A stretch of 64,000 nucleotides of DNA from Bettongia penicillata ogilbyi (Eukaryota; Chordata; Mammalia; Diprotodontia; Potoroidae). Shown piece by piece: positions 31,835-43,439 of this stretch (positions within the stretch are counted from its first letter, which is position 1; the number at the start of each line of letters is the position of its first letter). A program made the translations under genes and the position numbers. The stretch lies in contig JAJHZJ010000009.1 in NCBI GenBank assembly GCA_023548195.1, positions 2,399,501 through 2,463,500 on the forward strand, written 5' to 3'. The notes under the pieces were generated by a model. The model ran no database searches. It was not told where the DNA came from and was given only the letters and a program-made list of their open reading frames with translations.

Positions 31835-32905
31835 AAAATTTAACATTCAACAAAAACTGCAGGGAAAGGCGGGAAACCATCTGGCAGGGAACAGATTTAG
31901 ATGATAATCTTATACCTTTACCACAATAAGCTATAAATTGATACAAGACCTGAATATAAAAGATCATATTACAAATAAATTCAAGGTGAAGGGAAGGAGG
32001 TACCTTTCACAACTATGGATAAGAAAAGAGTTCTTGACCAAACAAAGGATAGAAAGGATGATAGGAGAGTAAAAAAAATTGTTTACATGAAATGGAAAAG
32101 CTTCTGCTAAACAAAATCAGTGAAGTTAGTAAAAGGGAAATAACTTGGAATAAATCTTTGTAATAAAATTCTTATAAAGGGTAATATCTATGATATATAG
32201 GGAATTAGTACAAATATATAAAAACAAGAGTCATTCCCCAGTATATAAATAGTCAAGGGATATAAATGGGAAGTTTTCAAAAGAAGAAAAGCAAATTATC
32301 AATAATCATATGGAAAAATAGTCCATGAAATCATTATTAATAATATAACAGAAAACTGAAACAACTCTGAGGTTCCACTTCAGATCCATCAGATCTCCAA
32401 CAAGCTTCTTGGAGATCTTCCAACAAGCTTGTAAACAAGGAAATAGAAACAAAGCAGGTGCCCATCAGTTGGGGAATAATTGAACAAATCATGCTATATC
32501 AATGTAATGGAATATGACAAAAATGGATTCAGAGAAACCTGAAAGGAATTATAAGAAATGATGTGGAAGAAAGTGGATAGAATCAGGAAAATGACTTATG
32601 CAGTGATTTTGACAGTGTATAGAAAAACAGTTGTGAAAAACTGAAGAATTGAGGTCCATGCAATGACTATTATGACTCCAGAAGACCGATGATAAATTAA
32701 ACTTCCTATCTTGTGATGAAATGAAGATTTAGAGAAGCAAAATGAGTCTATTCCCCCCTTCCCTTGAAACAATCGTTGTGTGATTTTGGTTTGCATTGCT
32801 ATACTTATTTATTACAAAGAAGAATTTTCTTTTTTTCTCTTTTTGGAGGGAAAATGGGGGGAAAATGGAGATAGTGATAAGAATACTAAAAAAGGAAAAA
32901 AATGA
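31835..32905 (+). repeat. L1 LINE, 3' part of ORF2 plus 3'UTR, decayed
   Basis: 'tagatgataatcttatacct', 'tacaagacctgaatataaaa', 'actatggataagaaaagagt', 'gtcattccccagtatataaa', 'cccatcagttggggaataat' and 'aatggaatatgacaaaaatg' follow the ORF2 C-terminal coding order. An untranslated tail comes next. Stops and small deletions break the frame. 5'-truncated and inactive. Confidence 0.8.
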
Positions 32906-33239
32906 AAGAACATCAAAGAATTATTTAAAAAACAAATAAATGAGAGTAGAAGGAAGTTTAGAAGGTAAGACAAGTAGGACGGTTTTGTCACTACCCTGAT
33001 TATTTAGAAATATATATAAAACAATAACCAAATTATACATAGAGGGAAACTATAAACTGTACATATCAGAAACATTTTCAAATGCTATCCTTTCCTTTTC
33101 TTTGCATATTGAAATATTCATGTATGTTGATGCTTATTATGTTCATAATTTTAAAAAGAATGTTTTTTTTATTTTTTAGGAAAGAAAAAAAGGGATAGAA
33201 ATGAGTGATATGAGGTAGGAATCAACAGAATGTCCCTAG

Positions 33240-33345
33240 AATGCAGGGACTATTTTCATTTTTTGTTTTCATATCCTCCATGCATAGAGCAGAGCCTGGC
33301 ACATAACTGGTACTTAATAATTGCTTACTTAATTGAATCAGTGGG
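33240..33345 (+). repeat. L2 LINE 3' end
   Basis: 'agaatgcagggactattttc', 'agagcagagcctggcacata' and 'actggtacttaataattgct'. Confidence 0.6.
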
Positions 33346-33464
33346 ACTTGTAAGTGATTAGACCTGACAGCTCAGTTGACTATGGCTAGTTACAAAAGAG
33401 ACCTGGGGATACAAAGAGGTTCTGTTCCCTGACTTTAACTGTTCCTGTGAACTAATAGGACTTC

Positions 33465-33930
33465 ATTAATTCAATAAGCATTGATTAAACACCTATTTTG
33501 TGCCAGGCACTGCTCTGCCCACTGGGGATAGATAAGAACTGGACCTATATTTTATGAGTGTAAGAATCTCTTGGATGAATAAACTTCCTATACCAATTCA
33601 TGTTGGCAGCTCTTTACACCTTGTAGTGCTAGAGTAGCTTAGAACACTAGGAGATCAAGACTTTCCCTCTGTCCTGTCACCATCGGACTTGAATTCAGGT
33701 TTTCCTAGTTCCAAGATCAGTTCTCTCTTAACTTCTCCAAGTAGCCTCTTTAGGGACTGGTGATACAAAGTCAAAAGTTACAACACTTCCTGCCTCCAAG
33801 AAGCTTATATTCTCCTATAAACAAATAGAATTAAAAAAAATGATATGGCAGTATAGAAAAAAAGTATTTAAGTAGAATCAAGGAAAATTATATAATTCAC
33901 ATATGAAGCAGTTTGGTATATAGAAAACAC
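33465..33930 (-). repeat. L2 LINE 3' end, antisense, split by a SINE
   Basis: 'caataagcattgattaaaca' and 'tgtgccaggcactgctctgc' form one half. 'actggtgatacaaagtcaaa' and 'cctgcctccaagaagcttat' (from about 33750) form the other. A MIR-type antisense copy at about 33560-33745 ('gacttgaattcaggttttcc') lies between. Confidence 0.65.
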
Positions 33931-33989
33931 AATGAGACTGGGAGGTAGGAGACTCAAGTTGTAGCCTTATTTTTATCTCAAGTCTTTAC

Positions 33990-35980
33990 CTCCCCTCAAC
34001 TCTAGATCCTCACCTCCAACTAGACACACCCAACCATGTCAAGTTGGAGAGGCTGTCCCATCAGCTATGACCCAAACCATGTCTAAAAGGAAGCTCATCT
34101 TTCCCACTAAACTGGCTCCTCTTGTCTTCACCATTTTTACCTGAAGCACCACCATTTGCCATGCCTGCCATGTTCAAAACTTTGATGCTATCTCTGAGTG
34201 TCCCTCTCATTTATATCCCATAACCATCAATTACCAAGCTCTGTTGATTCTTTTTTTAAAAGTAATTATTTATTTTTAGTTTTCAATATTCACTTTTATA
34301 AGATTTTGAGTTCTAAATTCCCCCTTCCCCTCTTTCTTCTTTCCTCCCCCCTCCCAAAGATGGCATGCAATCTAACACAGGCTGTACTTCCCTTCCCTTC
34401 CTTTCCCTTCCTTTCCTTGCCCTTCCCTACATGTATGATCATATTAAATATATTTCCACACTAGTCATGTTGTGAAAGAAGAGTTAGAACAAAAGGGAAA
34501 AACTACAAGGAAGGAAAAATAAAAAGAGAGAACGCTTCAATCTGCATTCAGGTGCCACAGTTCTTTCCCTGGATGTGGATAGTATCTTCTGTCATGAATC
34601 TTTTGGAATTGGAATTGCATTGCACAAGAGTTAAGTCTAACAAAATAAGTCACCGTACAATGTTGCTGTTATTGTTTACGATATTCTTCTGGTTCTTCTC
34701 ACTTCACTCAACATCAGTTCATGCAAGTTTTTCCAGGTTTTTCTGAAATCCACCTGCTCACCATTTCTAGTGGAACAATAATATTCCATTACTTTCATAT
34801 ACCACAACTTGTTCAGCCATTCCCCAATTGATGGACATCTCTTCAATTTCCAATTCTCTGCCATCACAAAAAGAGTTAACATAAATATTTTGGTGCATGT
34901 GGGTCCTTTTCCCTTTTTTAATGATCTCTTTGAGATACAGACCTAGTAGTGGTATTCCTGGATCAAAGGGTATGCATAGTTTTATAGCCTTTTGGGCATG
35001 GTTCCAAGTTGCTCTCCAGAATGGTTGGATCAGTTCACAACTCCACCAACAATGCATTAGTGTTCCAAATTTCCCACATTTTCTTCATCATTTATATCAT
35101 TTCCCTGTTTTGTCATGTTAGCCCACCTGATAGGTGTGATGTGGTACCTCAGAGCTGTTTTATTTACATATCTCTTCAATAATGCTTTAGAACATTTTTT
35201 GATATGACTATAGATATTTTTAATTACTTCACCCAAACACTGCCTGTTCATTTGATCATTTATTGAAGCCCTGTTGATTCTAGTTCTGCAATATATATTC
35301 CTTCCACTCAGGGGTCCTAGAGTTAGCTTATACCTGCAGAGTCAATTGTTAAATTTTCAATGTAAGCACATATGCCTCCAAAATTGGCAGAAGCTGAAAA
35401 GTGTGAATAATACAGATTAAAATTAAAAGTGTCTCATGGGTACATTTTTTCTTGGATGGTCACTTGCTAGACGAGTTTCCCAGCACACCCTCATTTCCAT
35501 GCCCTTTATGTTGTCTTTTCCGTTGCCATTTGCCGTCATCCATAAGGGCTCATTGCCTGTCACTTGCACTACTACAATAGCATCCTAAAGAGATTTTGCT
35601 GCCCCCCAATGCCAACCCATCATTGGACCTTTTCCAGAACAACTTTTCATAGCACAGATCTGATAATACCTTGGGTCTATTAAAAAATCTTAATGGTTCC
35701 CTATTTCCTACCAAGTAAAGTTCAATTTCCATAGCCTGGAATTCAAGGATTTCTATAATGTGGTGTAACTATTTGCTAGTTTTTCCTCACGTTCCTTCCT
35801 TCTATTCCCTCTAATATCCAGCAAAACTAGATTATGTTCAACCCTACAGATGTGCCTCCATCTTACTCTTTTCTATTCCTGGAATGTTCCCCTTTTCTCT
35901 CTTCACTGTTGAATTTCTCCCATCTTTAAAGCCCAATTCAAGAGTCAAGTCTTCCATGAAGACTTTTCTGGTGCCAACTA
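33990..35980 (+). repeat. L2 LINE, interrupted by an L1
   Basis: L2 text is seen at 33990-34250 ('caagttggagaggctgtccc', 'ataaccatcaattaccaagc') and again at 35282-35345 and 35545-35980 ('cttgcactactacaatagca', 'ccctatttcctaccaagtaa', 'tagcctggaattcaaggatt'). The gap is the L1 at 34252-35270. The right part may be a separate copy. Confidence 0.6.
34252..35270 (-). mobile_element. 5'-truncated L1 LINE with 11-bp target-site duplication
   Basis: The element lies antisense. Its 3' end is the T run at 34252 and its 3'UTR reads 'tagttttcaatattcacttt'. ORF2 C-terminal text follows, including 'CWWSCELIQPFWRATWNHAQ' and 'IPFDPGIPLLGLY' on the minus strand (34767-35057). That corresponds to the well-known end of L1 ORF2. 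Direct repeats ctgttgattct at 34241-34251 and 35271-35281 flank it exactly. Frames are broken, so it is dead. Confidence 0.93.
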
Positions 35981-35999
35981 AACAACGTTGGTTGATGAG

Positions 36000-37220
36000 A
36001 GGAACAGGAGGTAGACAAGATATGTGACAGCTGAGACCATCTATTCCAAAATCTGTAGTCTTAGAGAACTCTCCAGGGGCAAGGAGAAACTGTGAATTTA
36101 CTCAGAGTTGGGGAGTTAATATGGGTCAGAGGCAGTACAGTTATATCTTACACACTTTAGCTTTCTCAATCAGGATTTCACTGTATTGTGGGTTGCCATA
36201 AGAAATTAAATGGAAATTTGGGGGAGTTTTGCAGAGGCCAGAGATAACATGCAAAAGCCAATGGATGACACAGGAAAAGTTTAGAAACTCAGAAATGCAT
36301 AAATATATGCATAGAATCATATAATATCAACATATTTTATCTTTTAATGATATAAACACTGAAAAAAGAAAAAGAAAAAATTCTAATTTCTTCTCAAAGG
36401 GAGGGCCAAAAAATTTTACTTGGACTTTCCAGATTGCAGGGGCACCACACCCTTGCCATGTGGAAGAGATAACTGTGCTTTAATCTGGGTCTTCCTTACT
36501 CTGGGGCTGATTCTCTATACACTTTATCATGGTACCTCTCTCTCTAAGATGTTACATGGTCTATTTTGACTAACTCCATGTGAAGCTGATTCTCTTATTA
36601 GAATGTCACCTTCATGAAGAAAGAGGGAAGTGTGGGCAGAGAGGAAGGGGAGAGGTCATCTAAGGAACACAGTACAATATAGGGAAAAGCCCAGAAGTAG
36701 AAATTAGTAAGGTATGCTTGGAGAAAAGTGAAAAGACTGGTCTGACTGACGCAGAGGCTCCATGGTTCTCATGACAATGACCTTACTGTCCTCATATGTT
36801 TTATATAAATAAAGGTGATTCAACAGGTATGTGTCCAGGCTTACTGTCTGGTACACTGGGTATGGGAGAGTAATTGTGTTGACCATAATTGTGAAATGTG
36901 TCAGCCATGACTGATTTGGTACACCCTTTATACACAAGGCATTTATTGAGAATTACACTTCTCAAAAGTGGGCTAGACTCCTTGGAGGAACCAGTAGCTA
37001 GCAAGGCAAGACAGGAATTTTTATAGGGCAAAAGATACAATTACACAGCAGAATATATGCATATGCATTACAAAATATTTGAATATTAAAATAGAAGGGG
37101 GGGTTACTAATATGAGGAGGGGCCCTAGCCTTGGTGCAGCTGAGCATGTGGCTACCCAGAATGCATACAGAAAGGCCCACTGTAGGGGTGAATGTATGAT
37201 AATGATATTATAATAAGCCT
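36000..37220. other. Mostly unassigned DNA
   Basis: A MIR-like antisense relic may lie at 36030-36160. The rest shows no recognised repeat. Minus-strand frames of 77, 79 and 60 codons overlap one another in different frames at 36704-37180 and show no splice logic. Confidence 0.3.
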
Positions 37221-37224
37221 CTCC

Positions 37225-37450
37225 CCTCAGGGACAGCTAGGGAGTGCAGAGGATACAGTGCTGGAGCTGAAAACAGGGAAACATGAGTGTGTGATCCTGA
37301 GCAAGGCAACGAACTTCTGTCTGCCTCAGTTTCCTCAGTTCCAAAACAACAGCACTTACCTCACAAGATTGTTGTTAGGTTCAAATGAGATAACATTTTA
37401 AGGTACTTAACATAGTGCCTGGCATATAGTACAGTTGTTAAATAAATACT
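37225..37450 (+). repeat. tRNA-headed/MIR SINE, sense
   Basis: 'agggacagctagggagtgca', 'tctgcctcagtttcctcagt' and 'tacctcacaagattgttgtt', then 'agtgcctggcatatagtac'. Confidence 0.8.
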
Positions 37451-37499
37451 TACTCTGTTCCTCCGAGCCTACACCTAGAAAAGGCTAAAGTTCCCAGGA

Positions 37500-37610
37500 G
37501 AATATAATTTCCTTGAGGGTAGGTATTGTTTTGGTTTTATATCTATGTTCTGGAACAGTGCCTTGGACTTGTAAATAAGCATTTTTTTAGATTGAATTTG
37601 TGTGTGCTGT
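37500..37610 (+). repeat. L2 LINE 3' end
   Basis: 'aatttccttgagggtaggta', 'atgttctggaacagtgcctt' and 'ggacttgtaaataagcattt'. Confidence 0.55.
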
Positions 37611-37619
37611 GATTCAATC

Positions 37620-38220
37620 TTTGGTCATGGAAAATATTCCCCTTATATTAATTCATAACCAACTAGCTGAATTGCATGGAGAGGATGTTTTCAACAGAAA
37701 ATGTATATCAAAGTAATGTGCCAACATCTCCACATGAATGTATGCTTGGAAACAGTTAACTATCCCACCGTGCTTAAAAATGAAGGCCTGTGTGTTTACT
37801 GAGCCAGCATCAGGAAGACTCTCCCACGCTGAGATCCATGTTTGAGTCTGTTAGGAGATTATGTCGGCAAGTGGCAATAAGGTGTTGTTTAAAACCTTGT
37901 CATAATTACTTGCCTTGTAATAAAATCAACTGCTTTAAAAAAACCTCATAAAAACACTTTTTGAACAATTCTCATGTGTCCCACATGGTCTAGTTAAGGG
38001 TGCTTTGGGGATTTCCACCCCCCTTTCTTTCTGTTTATTCTTTCTCATTTTTCTCAGAGAGACTTGATGCCTGGGTCAGGGGGGCCATCATTGTGTTCAC
38101 TTATATCCCTGGCCTGTATGAGAGGTGTGTCCTCATGACTTCCCAGATGAACTCATCATCAAGGCAGAGGTCTTCCTGAATGGAGAAGAAACAGATTAGA
38201 AATGAAATAGTTATTCCAGT
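37620..38220. promoter_or_regulatory. Single-copy block; candidate conserved noncoding DNA
   Basis: Repeat-free and compositionally complex. It includes homeodomain-like AT motifs ('cttgtaataaaatcaactgc', 'aaacctcataaaaacac') near 37915-37955. No open frame of note. Regulatory function is only inferred. Confidence 0.25.
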
Positions 38221-38226
38221 TAATTT

Positions 38227-38478
38227 CCCCTCCCTTCCCCTGTCCCCTCTCCTCTCCCCTCCCCTCCTCCCCTCCTCTCCCTTCCTCCTCTCTCCTCCTC
38301 CCCTCCCCTCCCCTCCCCTCCCCTCCCCTCCCCTCCCCTCCCTTCCCCTCTCCTCCCTTCCCCTCTCCTCCCTTCCCCTCTCCTCTCCTCTCCTCTCCTC
38401 TCCTCTCCTCTCCTCTCCTCTCCTCTCCTCTCCTCTCCTCTCCTCTCCTCTCCTCTCCTCTCCTCTCCTCTCTTCTTG
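38227..38478. repeat. (CCCCT)n grading into (CCTCT)n tract
   Basis: The left half is CCCCT with variants; the right half (from about 38385) is nearly pure TCCTC. The gradient shows a point change spread through one array. A 127-codon frame across it is artificial. Confidence 0.97.
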
Positions 38479-39000
38479 TTTCCTCTCCCTTTTCTCTTCT
38501 CTCCCTTACTCTCCTAGAGAATTCCTATATGTTGATATGGAGCCCTTAATAACTATTCTTTGAGTCCAATCAACAAACTGATTGGCATTATTATTTCCAT
38601 TTCCCTCCATACCCTCCATAAATACTCCCCATATCTTTTCTATTGGTGAGTTCCTCCTGGAGCCTCCATTTTGTGGAGAAAGCCTGCCTTCATTTCCCTG
38701 TTCTATTCCTGACTTCATGTGGATTTCAAAACCATGTCCCCTCTGCTGATGGTTCATCTGGGAACTCTCCTTAGCATCTGAGACTCCTTTCTCTGGAACA
38801 GAATGACATGTTAGGTGAGGTCCTTTCACATCCACATTGATTCTTGCAGACAAACCCTACTTTCCTCCTTGTGCAATTTCTCTTTGTGGCTTTGAAATGT
38901 CATTCTTGAGCAACTACCATCCCTTTTAGGCTGACTTCTCCTGGGATCCTATCTATCCTTCTTCTGAACTCTTTGGTACATAATTGCCCCAAATCTAGAG
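38479..39000. other. Unassigned DNA with a 115-codon minus-strand frame
   Basis: The minus-strand frame (38506-38853) reads unlike a simple repeat ('GFEIHMKSGIEQGNEGRLSP'), but I know no family for it and see no exon signals. It adjoins the inverted-repeat cluster and may belong to the same unclassified repeat. Confidence 0.3.
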
Positions 39001-39458
39001 TGCATGTTAGGCTTTCAGTGGAAGTTTCATAAAAGACATCACGAGTCAACAGTATCAGTATCAGTCCTATACATTTTTAGACATTTCTACAATTGACACC
39101 AGATTTGGTCAGGGAGCATCTATAGTCATTTTCCTCTCTCTGCCCAGCTATATCTCCCATGCATATTGACATTCCTCATTATTCTAGGAGCTTGACAAAG
39201 TATCCAAATTGTTTCCCTGCCATTACTTCTCTCCCCGCTCCCCAGTTTCTCAAAGTTTTCTCTGAGATCAGTTGGATAGGATTATTCAAATTATTTGGGG
39301 CTACTCTCAATGACAACCATATTAGAACAAGCCAAGTACCCAGAGGAGGGGGAAAATCTAATACTCCCTGCTACAAAGATAAAACAGAATAAATTCAGAA
39401 GAGAAGTACAAAAATACCCTATGAATTTTAAAGGATGAAAGAGATCAAAGACTGCCTC
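39001..39458 (+). repeat. Inverted-repeat pair A, left arm
   Basis: It matches the reverse complement of 40391-40835 across its length. Shared stretches include 'cctatacatttttagacat', 'ggataggattattcaaat', 'gccaagtacccagaggaggg', 'tactccctgctacaaagata' and 'gagatcaaagactgcct'. Divergence is moderate, with small insertions and deletions. Both arms could be copies of one unclassified interspersed element. Confidence 0.85.
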
Positions 39459-40390
39459 CTTCTTTATTACAAACTTATTGTAATAACTTCTCTGTTGTAT
39501 GTAACGTATCTTCTATTACAAAAAAAAAAAGCAGGGAGTGGTCACTTCCCCTCCTCTCCAACAGATTCCCATAAATTCCACTCAAGCAAGAAATTCCTCC
39601 CTACTTCTGAGAATCAGACCCAAAATAAAATTTCCCTTAGTTGAATCCTCTACCTTTTGAAGGATGAAATTGTCAGTAAGGCAAGTTGAGAAGTTATTAG
39701 CTGCTCTGCTTTTGGCAGAGAGAACTCCAGCAGATGTCTGAATAATTGGAGTTTCCCCCATCACTACTCTGCCATTCTCCTGTGTTAGGCTTGTGTTGTT
39801 TTCCAAACTTCTCATCTATTTCCCGTTTCTATCCAGGTGATATGTAATATGCTCCAATGACAAAATCACTTCTGTTTTTCCTTCCATTGACTCAAATTAC
39901 TCAAATTGTCTCTATCATGATTCTCTCCTTTGGTTCTTGGATTTACTCCCATGAGAGTACCATATCCATACATATATGCACACAAGTATGTGTATATATT
40001 GCATATATATATATGTATGCATACACACATATGTGTGCATATATATACATATATTGTGCCTGCATATATATGTATATAAAGAGAGAGAGGGAGAGAGCTA
40101 CCCCTCTCTTCTTTTGCCTAACTTCCTTTTTAAAAAGAAGGCATACCTATCCACAGTTCTAGTGTGATGCTAAGTTTCATCCCATCAAGTCTGAAAACTT
40201 ACTCAGACCAAATTTGCCTCCTTGACAGGGTCTCCAATTCTTGTCATTCATTTGTTAGTAGACATTTGATTCTATAAGTTTACAACGATTTCCTTTCTTA
40301 GATTTTTTTTGTCTCCTATGAACTTCTATGTGTCTCAACTCTTATCTTTTTTCCTTTATCATAGCTATTTTCTAGTTGCAGGAATATACT
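39459..40390. other. Spacer between the arms of pair A
   Basis: About 930 bases. 39560-39900 carries an unclassified, transposon-like sequence with a 77-codon minus-strand frame. 39959-40092 is a compound TA/CA microsatellite with a short GA run. No gene is supported. Confidence 0.5.
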
Positions 40391-40835
40391 AAGGCAGTCT
40401 TTGATCTCTTCCATGTTTCTTTGAAATTCACATGGTATTTTTGTACTTCTCTTCTGAATGTATTCTGTTTTATCTTTGTAGCAGGGAGTATTAGATTTCC
40501 CCCCCTCCTCTGGGTACTTGGCTTCTTCCAATCTGGATGCCATAAAGAATAGCCCTAAAATTATTTGAATAATCCTATCCAGCTGATCTTTGATGTATTT
40601 GAAAAACTGGCGGTAGAGGTAATGAGGGGGCAGTTTGGATTCTTTGTAAAGCTTCTAGAATAATGGAGAATGTTAATATGGGTGGGAGATAAGTCTGGAC
40701 AGGGAAAAGAGAGTATTATAGATGCTCCTTGTGTCAATAATAAAGATGTCTAAAAATGTATAGGACAAGTATTGATGGTCTTTACTCCTGGGTGTACTTT
40801 TATGAGATCTTCATTGAAAGTCTAGCATTTGGTAG
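40391..40835 (-). repeat. Inverted-repeat pair A, right arm
   Basis: Reverse complement of the left arm. A 75-codon frame on the minus strand (40316-40543) contains 'GGKSNTPCYKDKTE', which the left arm also encodes in one of its frames. The ancestral element may once have been coding. I cannot name it. Confidence 0.85.
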
Positions 40836-41202
40836 AAGTTTCCAAGTGGAATCACTCTGGATTGGTCTAGTGTTTGGATCTGGAATGCTGACACAATAGA
40901 GAAACTCTGAAAATATGCTTTTTCTGTCATTCTGAGGTGGGGCATAGACAGATAGGCTTTTCCCACAGGAAATGATTACTATCTTACCTGGTGGATGCTA
41001 CTGAGAAACACAGGGAAAGAAGTGTGAGAGGTACACAATGGGAGAAGAGCAAGAGGATGGCTTGATGATTCTATTTCCTCAAAGCCAAAAAGAACTTAAG
41101 GAGGAGCCCCCTTGGTGGCTGTTGTAGTAGGTAGTAGGTACTGAGGAACAATGCTTGTCTAGAAACCCAAGTAGTGTATAACTCTAAATGCCTCAGGGTT
41201 AA

Positions 41203-41612
41203 AGGACTCTGGGGATGGGTTGCTCCTTTGGGGTGGCTGTTAACTTTCATGAGCTCTGACAAGAGCTTGATTAGTTTTCTTCAACCCATGAAGTAACTTT
41301 TTCTTCTCTGAACTTTGTGAATTCTGTGCTTGTAAGGGGAACTGATGACAACATAATGTGAAGTTTCCATATCATCTGGTTGTGGACAAAGATGCTGAGG
41401 TATAAGAAATCCCTTACTGTACACCCACATCCTTTGGATGATGTGAGAGCCATTTCCATAAGTTATAAAGGCTTGGATCTTCTCCCACTAACTTAGAAAC
41501 TTCTTGAGGGGAGGGTCTACATTTTATTCATCTTTGTATCTTCCTTAGTGCCTAACATGACACTCTGCACACACTTCAGTTCTTTATGGATTCATTTTCT
41601 CATTCTGGTGGC
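41203..41612 (+). repeat. Inverted-repeat pair B, left arm (likely donor copy)
   Basis: About 410 bases that reappear as the reverse complement at 42225-42646 with only a few percent difference by eye. It contains an L2 3' end ('ttcttgaggggagggtctac', 'agtgcctaacatgacactct'). The identical 62-codon frames at 41271-41459 (minus) and 42390-42578 (plus) are one chance frame carried by both arms. Confidence 0.95.
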
Positions 41613-42021
41613 ACTTTTTCTGATGACAGTCATTGTAATTATTCTATGCCTTAGTAGATCATCTTCATGAGTTGCTATGGATAAACAGTAGCCAGCCTTT
41701 TGAAGATAAGCCTCCCCAAACTTAGCTAGGCTGCTCCTCAGGTGTCCAGCATATAGACCATCACTAGCTCTGAAGCTTTTCCAATTTGGTAAGGTCTACC
41801 TGAGCTTGTGATTCCTCTGACATAACTTTCAAGAAACCAAGGTCTCAACCATGCCACAAACAGAAAAACAGGTTAGGTATTTCTCACAGGAATGGGGCTT
41901 TTAGGAAAGGGTTTTGTGTATTGTAGTGGCTTAATTAATGTTTGTGGAATGAAATTAGAGAGATTTGATCTTCCTTTCTTTATAGAAAAAAAAGATAGGA
42001 TCTAGGCTTTTTTTCTTCTTT

Positions 42022-42690
42022 CATTAATAATGATGACAGCTAATATTTATATAATGCTTGCTATATGTCAGACACTGTGCCTTTACAGTTATTATCTCAT
42101 GTGATTCTCAAACAGCCCTGGGGGGGTGGGTGCTACTATTATCCCCTTTTTATAAATGAGGAAACTGAGGCAAATAGAGCTTAAAGTAACTTGCCTAGAG
42201 TCAAACAGCTAGTAAGTATGTGAGGCCACCAGAATGAGATAATGAATCCATAAAGAACTGAAGTGTGTGCAGAGTGTCATGTCAGGCACTAAGGAAGACA
42301 CAAATATGAATAAAATGTAGACCCTGCCCTCAAGAAGTTTCTAATTTAGTGGGAGAAGATCAAAGCCATACAATTATAATATATAACTTATGGAAATGGC
42401 TCTCACATCATCCAAAGGATGTGGGTGTACAGTAGGGGATTTCTTATACCTCAGCATCTTTGTCCACAACCAGATGATATGGAAACTTCACATTATGTTG
42501 TCATCAGTTCCCCTTATAAGCACAGAGTTCACAAAGTTCAGAGAAGAAAAAGTTACTTCATGGGTTGAAGAAAACTAATTAAGCTCTTGTCAGAGCTCAT
42601 GAAAGATAACAGCCACCCCAAAGGAGCAACCCATCCCCAGAGTCCTGTAATCAGTACTCTATCCCCTGTGCCACCTAGCTGTCCCATCAT
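42022..42690 (-). repeat. MIR/CORE-SINE split by an inverted duplication
   Basis: The SINE runs 42022-42224 ('atgcttgctatatgtcagac', 'ataaatgaggaaactgaggc', 'cagctagtaagtatgtgagg'), stops, and resumes at about 42647 ('tactctatcccctgtgccac', 'ctagctgtcc'). The intervening bases are arm B. About 40-45 bases of the expected SINE ('ggatttgaactcaggtc' region) are missing at the junction. Confidence 0.85.
42225..42646 (-). repeat. Inverted-repeat pair B, right arm, inserted in a SINE
   Basis: Reverse complement of 41203-41612, starting 'gccaccagaatgagataatg' and ending 'catccccagagtcct'. Near 42375 it carries about a dozen extra AT-rich bases relative to the left arm. Because it lies within a SINE, it is the derived copy. 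Confidence 0.93.
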
Positions 42691-42711
42691 GTTGGAGTCT
42701 CTAGCAGATCA

Positions 42712-42962
42712 TAAAGACAGTGAGGCAGCACAGTGAATATAGCATTGAACCTGGTGTCAGGAAGAACTCAGTTCAAATCCAGCCTCAGACACTTACTGGC
42801 TGTGTGACCCAGGACAAGTCACCTAAACTTTGTCTGCCTCCTCATTTGCAAAATGGGAATGATATGATAGCACCTACCTCCCAGGGTTGTTAAAATGAAA
42901 TGATATTCATAAAGTGCTTTGCAAACCTTAAAGTACTATAAAAATATTACTGTCACTATCAT
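42712..42962 (+). repeat. tRNA-headed/MIR SINE, sense
   Basis: 'gaggcagcacagtgaatata', 'cagttcaaatccagcctcag', 'ctggctgtgtgacccaggac' and 'aagtgctttgcaaaccttaa'. Confidence 0.88.
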
Positions 42963-43125
42963 AGGAACATTGCCTTAGAGCTGGAAAGGACCTTTGGAGT
43001 GATAAAGTCCAACCCTTTCATTTTATAAATGAGGAAATTATAAGTGACTTGTCAAGTTCAGAGAGGCAAAATCAGGTACTTTGACTCCAAAACCAGCATT
43101 CTTTCTTCTCTGCCCCACTTCCTGC
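42963..43125 (-). repeat. MIR/CORE-SINE, antisense
   Basis: 'ccttagagctggaaaggacc', 'aagtccaaccctttcatttt' and 'tttgactccaaaaccagcat'. Confidence 0.75.
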
Positions 43126-43439
43126 AATAACAAATTGGCTTGGATATTTTGGAGAGGTAGTTTGAAGATAGGGGTGTGCTGGATCCAGATCAAACCAGCC
43201 ACTTCCAACCAGTTGTTAAATTTTCAGTGATTTCAATGATCACATTTACACTTAAAATTGACTTAATTTATTATTTTGTTGACTCTCTAATTTAGATTTG
43301 AGAAAATAACAAAAGAAACATTAATTGTGCAGATCAAATTTACAAGTGTGTCCTGCATGCATTTCTCCTCCAAGACAGATACGTGTTAAACATTTACCAA
43401 CACACCTCAGTATGGGAACAATGAAAGAGTGCTGGACCA

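Noticed and set aside
34767..35057. 96-codon protein with tryptophan-rich start
   Set aside because: It is the C-terminal end of L1 ORF2, not a host gene.
40980..41005. Strong minus-strand donor CAG|GTAAGA preceded by a good acceptor
   Set aside because: The implied exon is only 13 bases and contains a stop in one frame; it lies beside the inverted-repeat cluster.
41271..42578. Two almost identical 62-codon proteins on opposite strands, suggesting a duplicated gene
   Set aside because: They are one chance frame carried by both arms of an inverted duplication, and the frame includes L2-derived flanks; no start context or domain.
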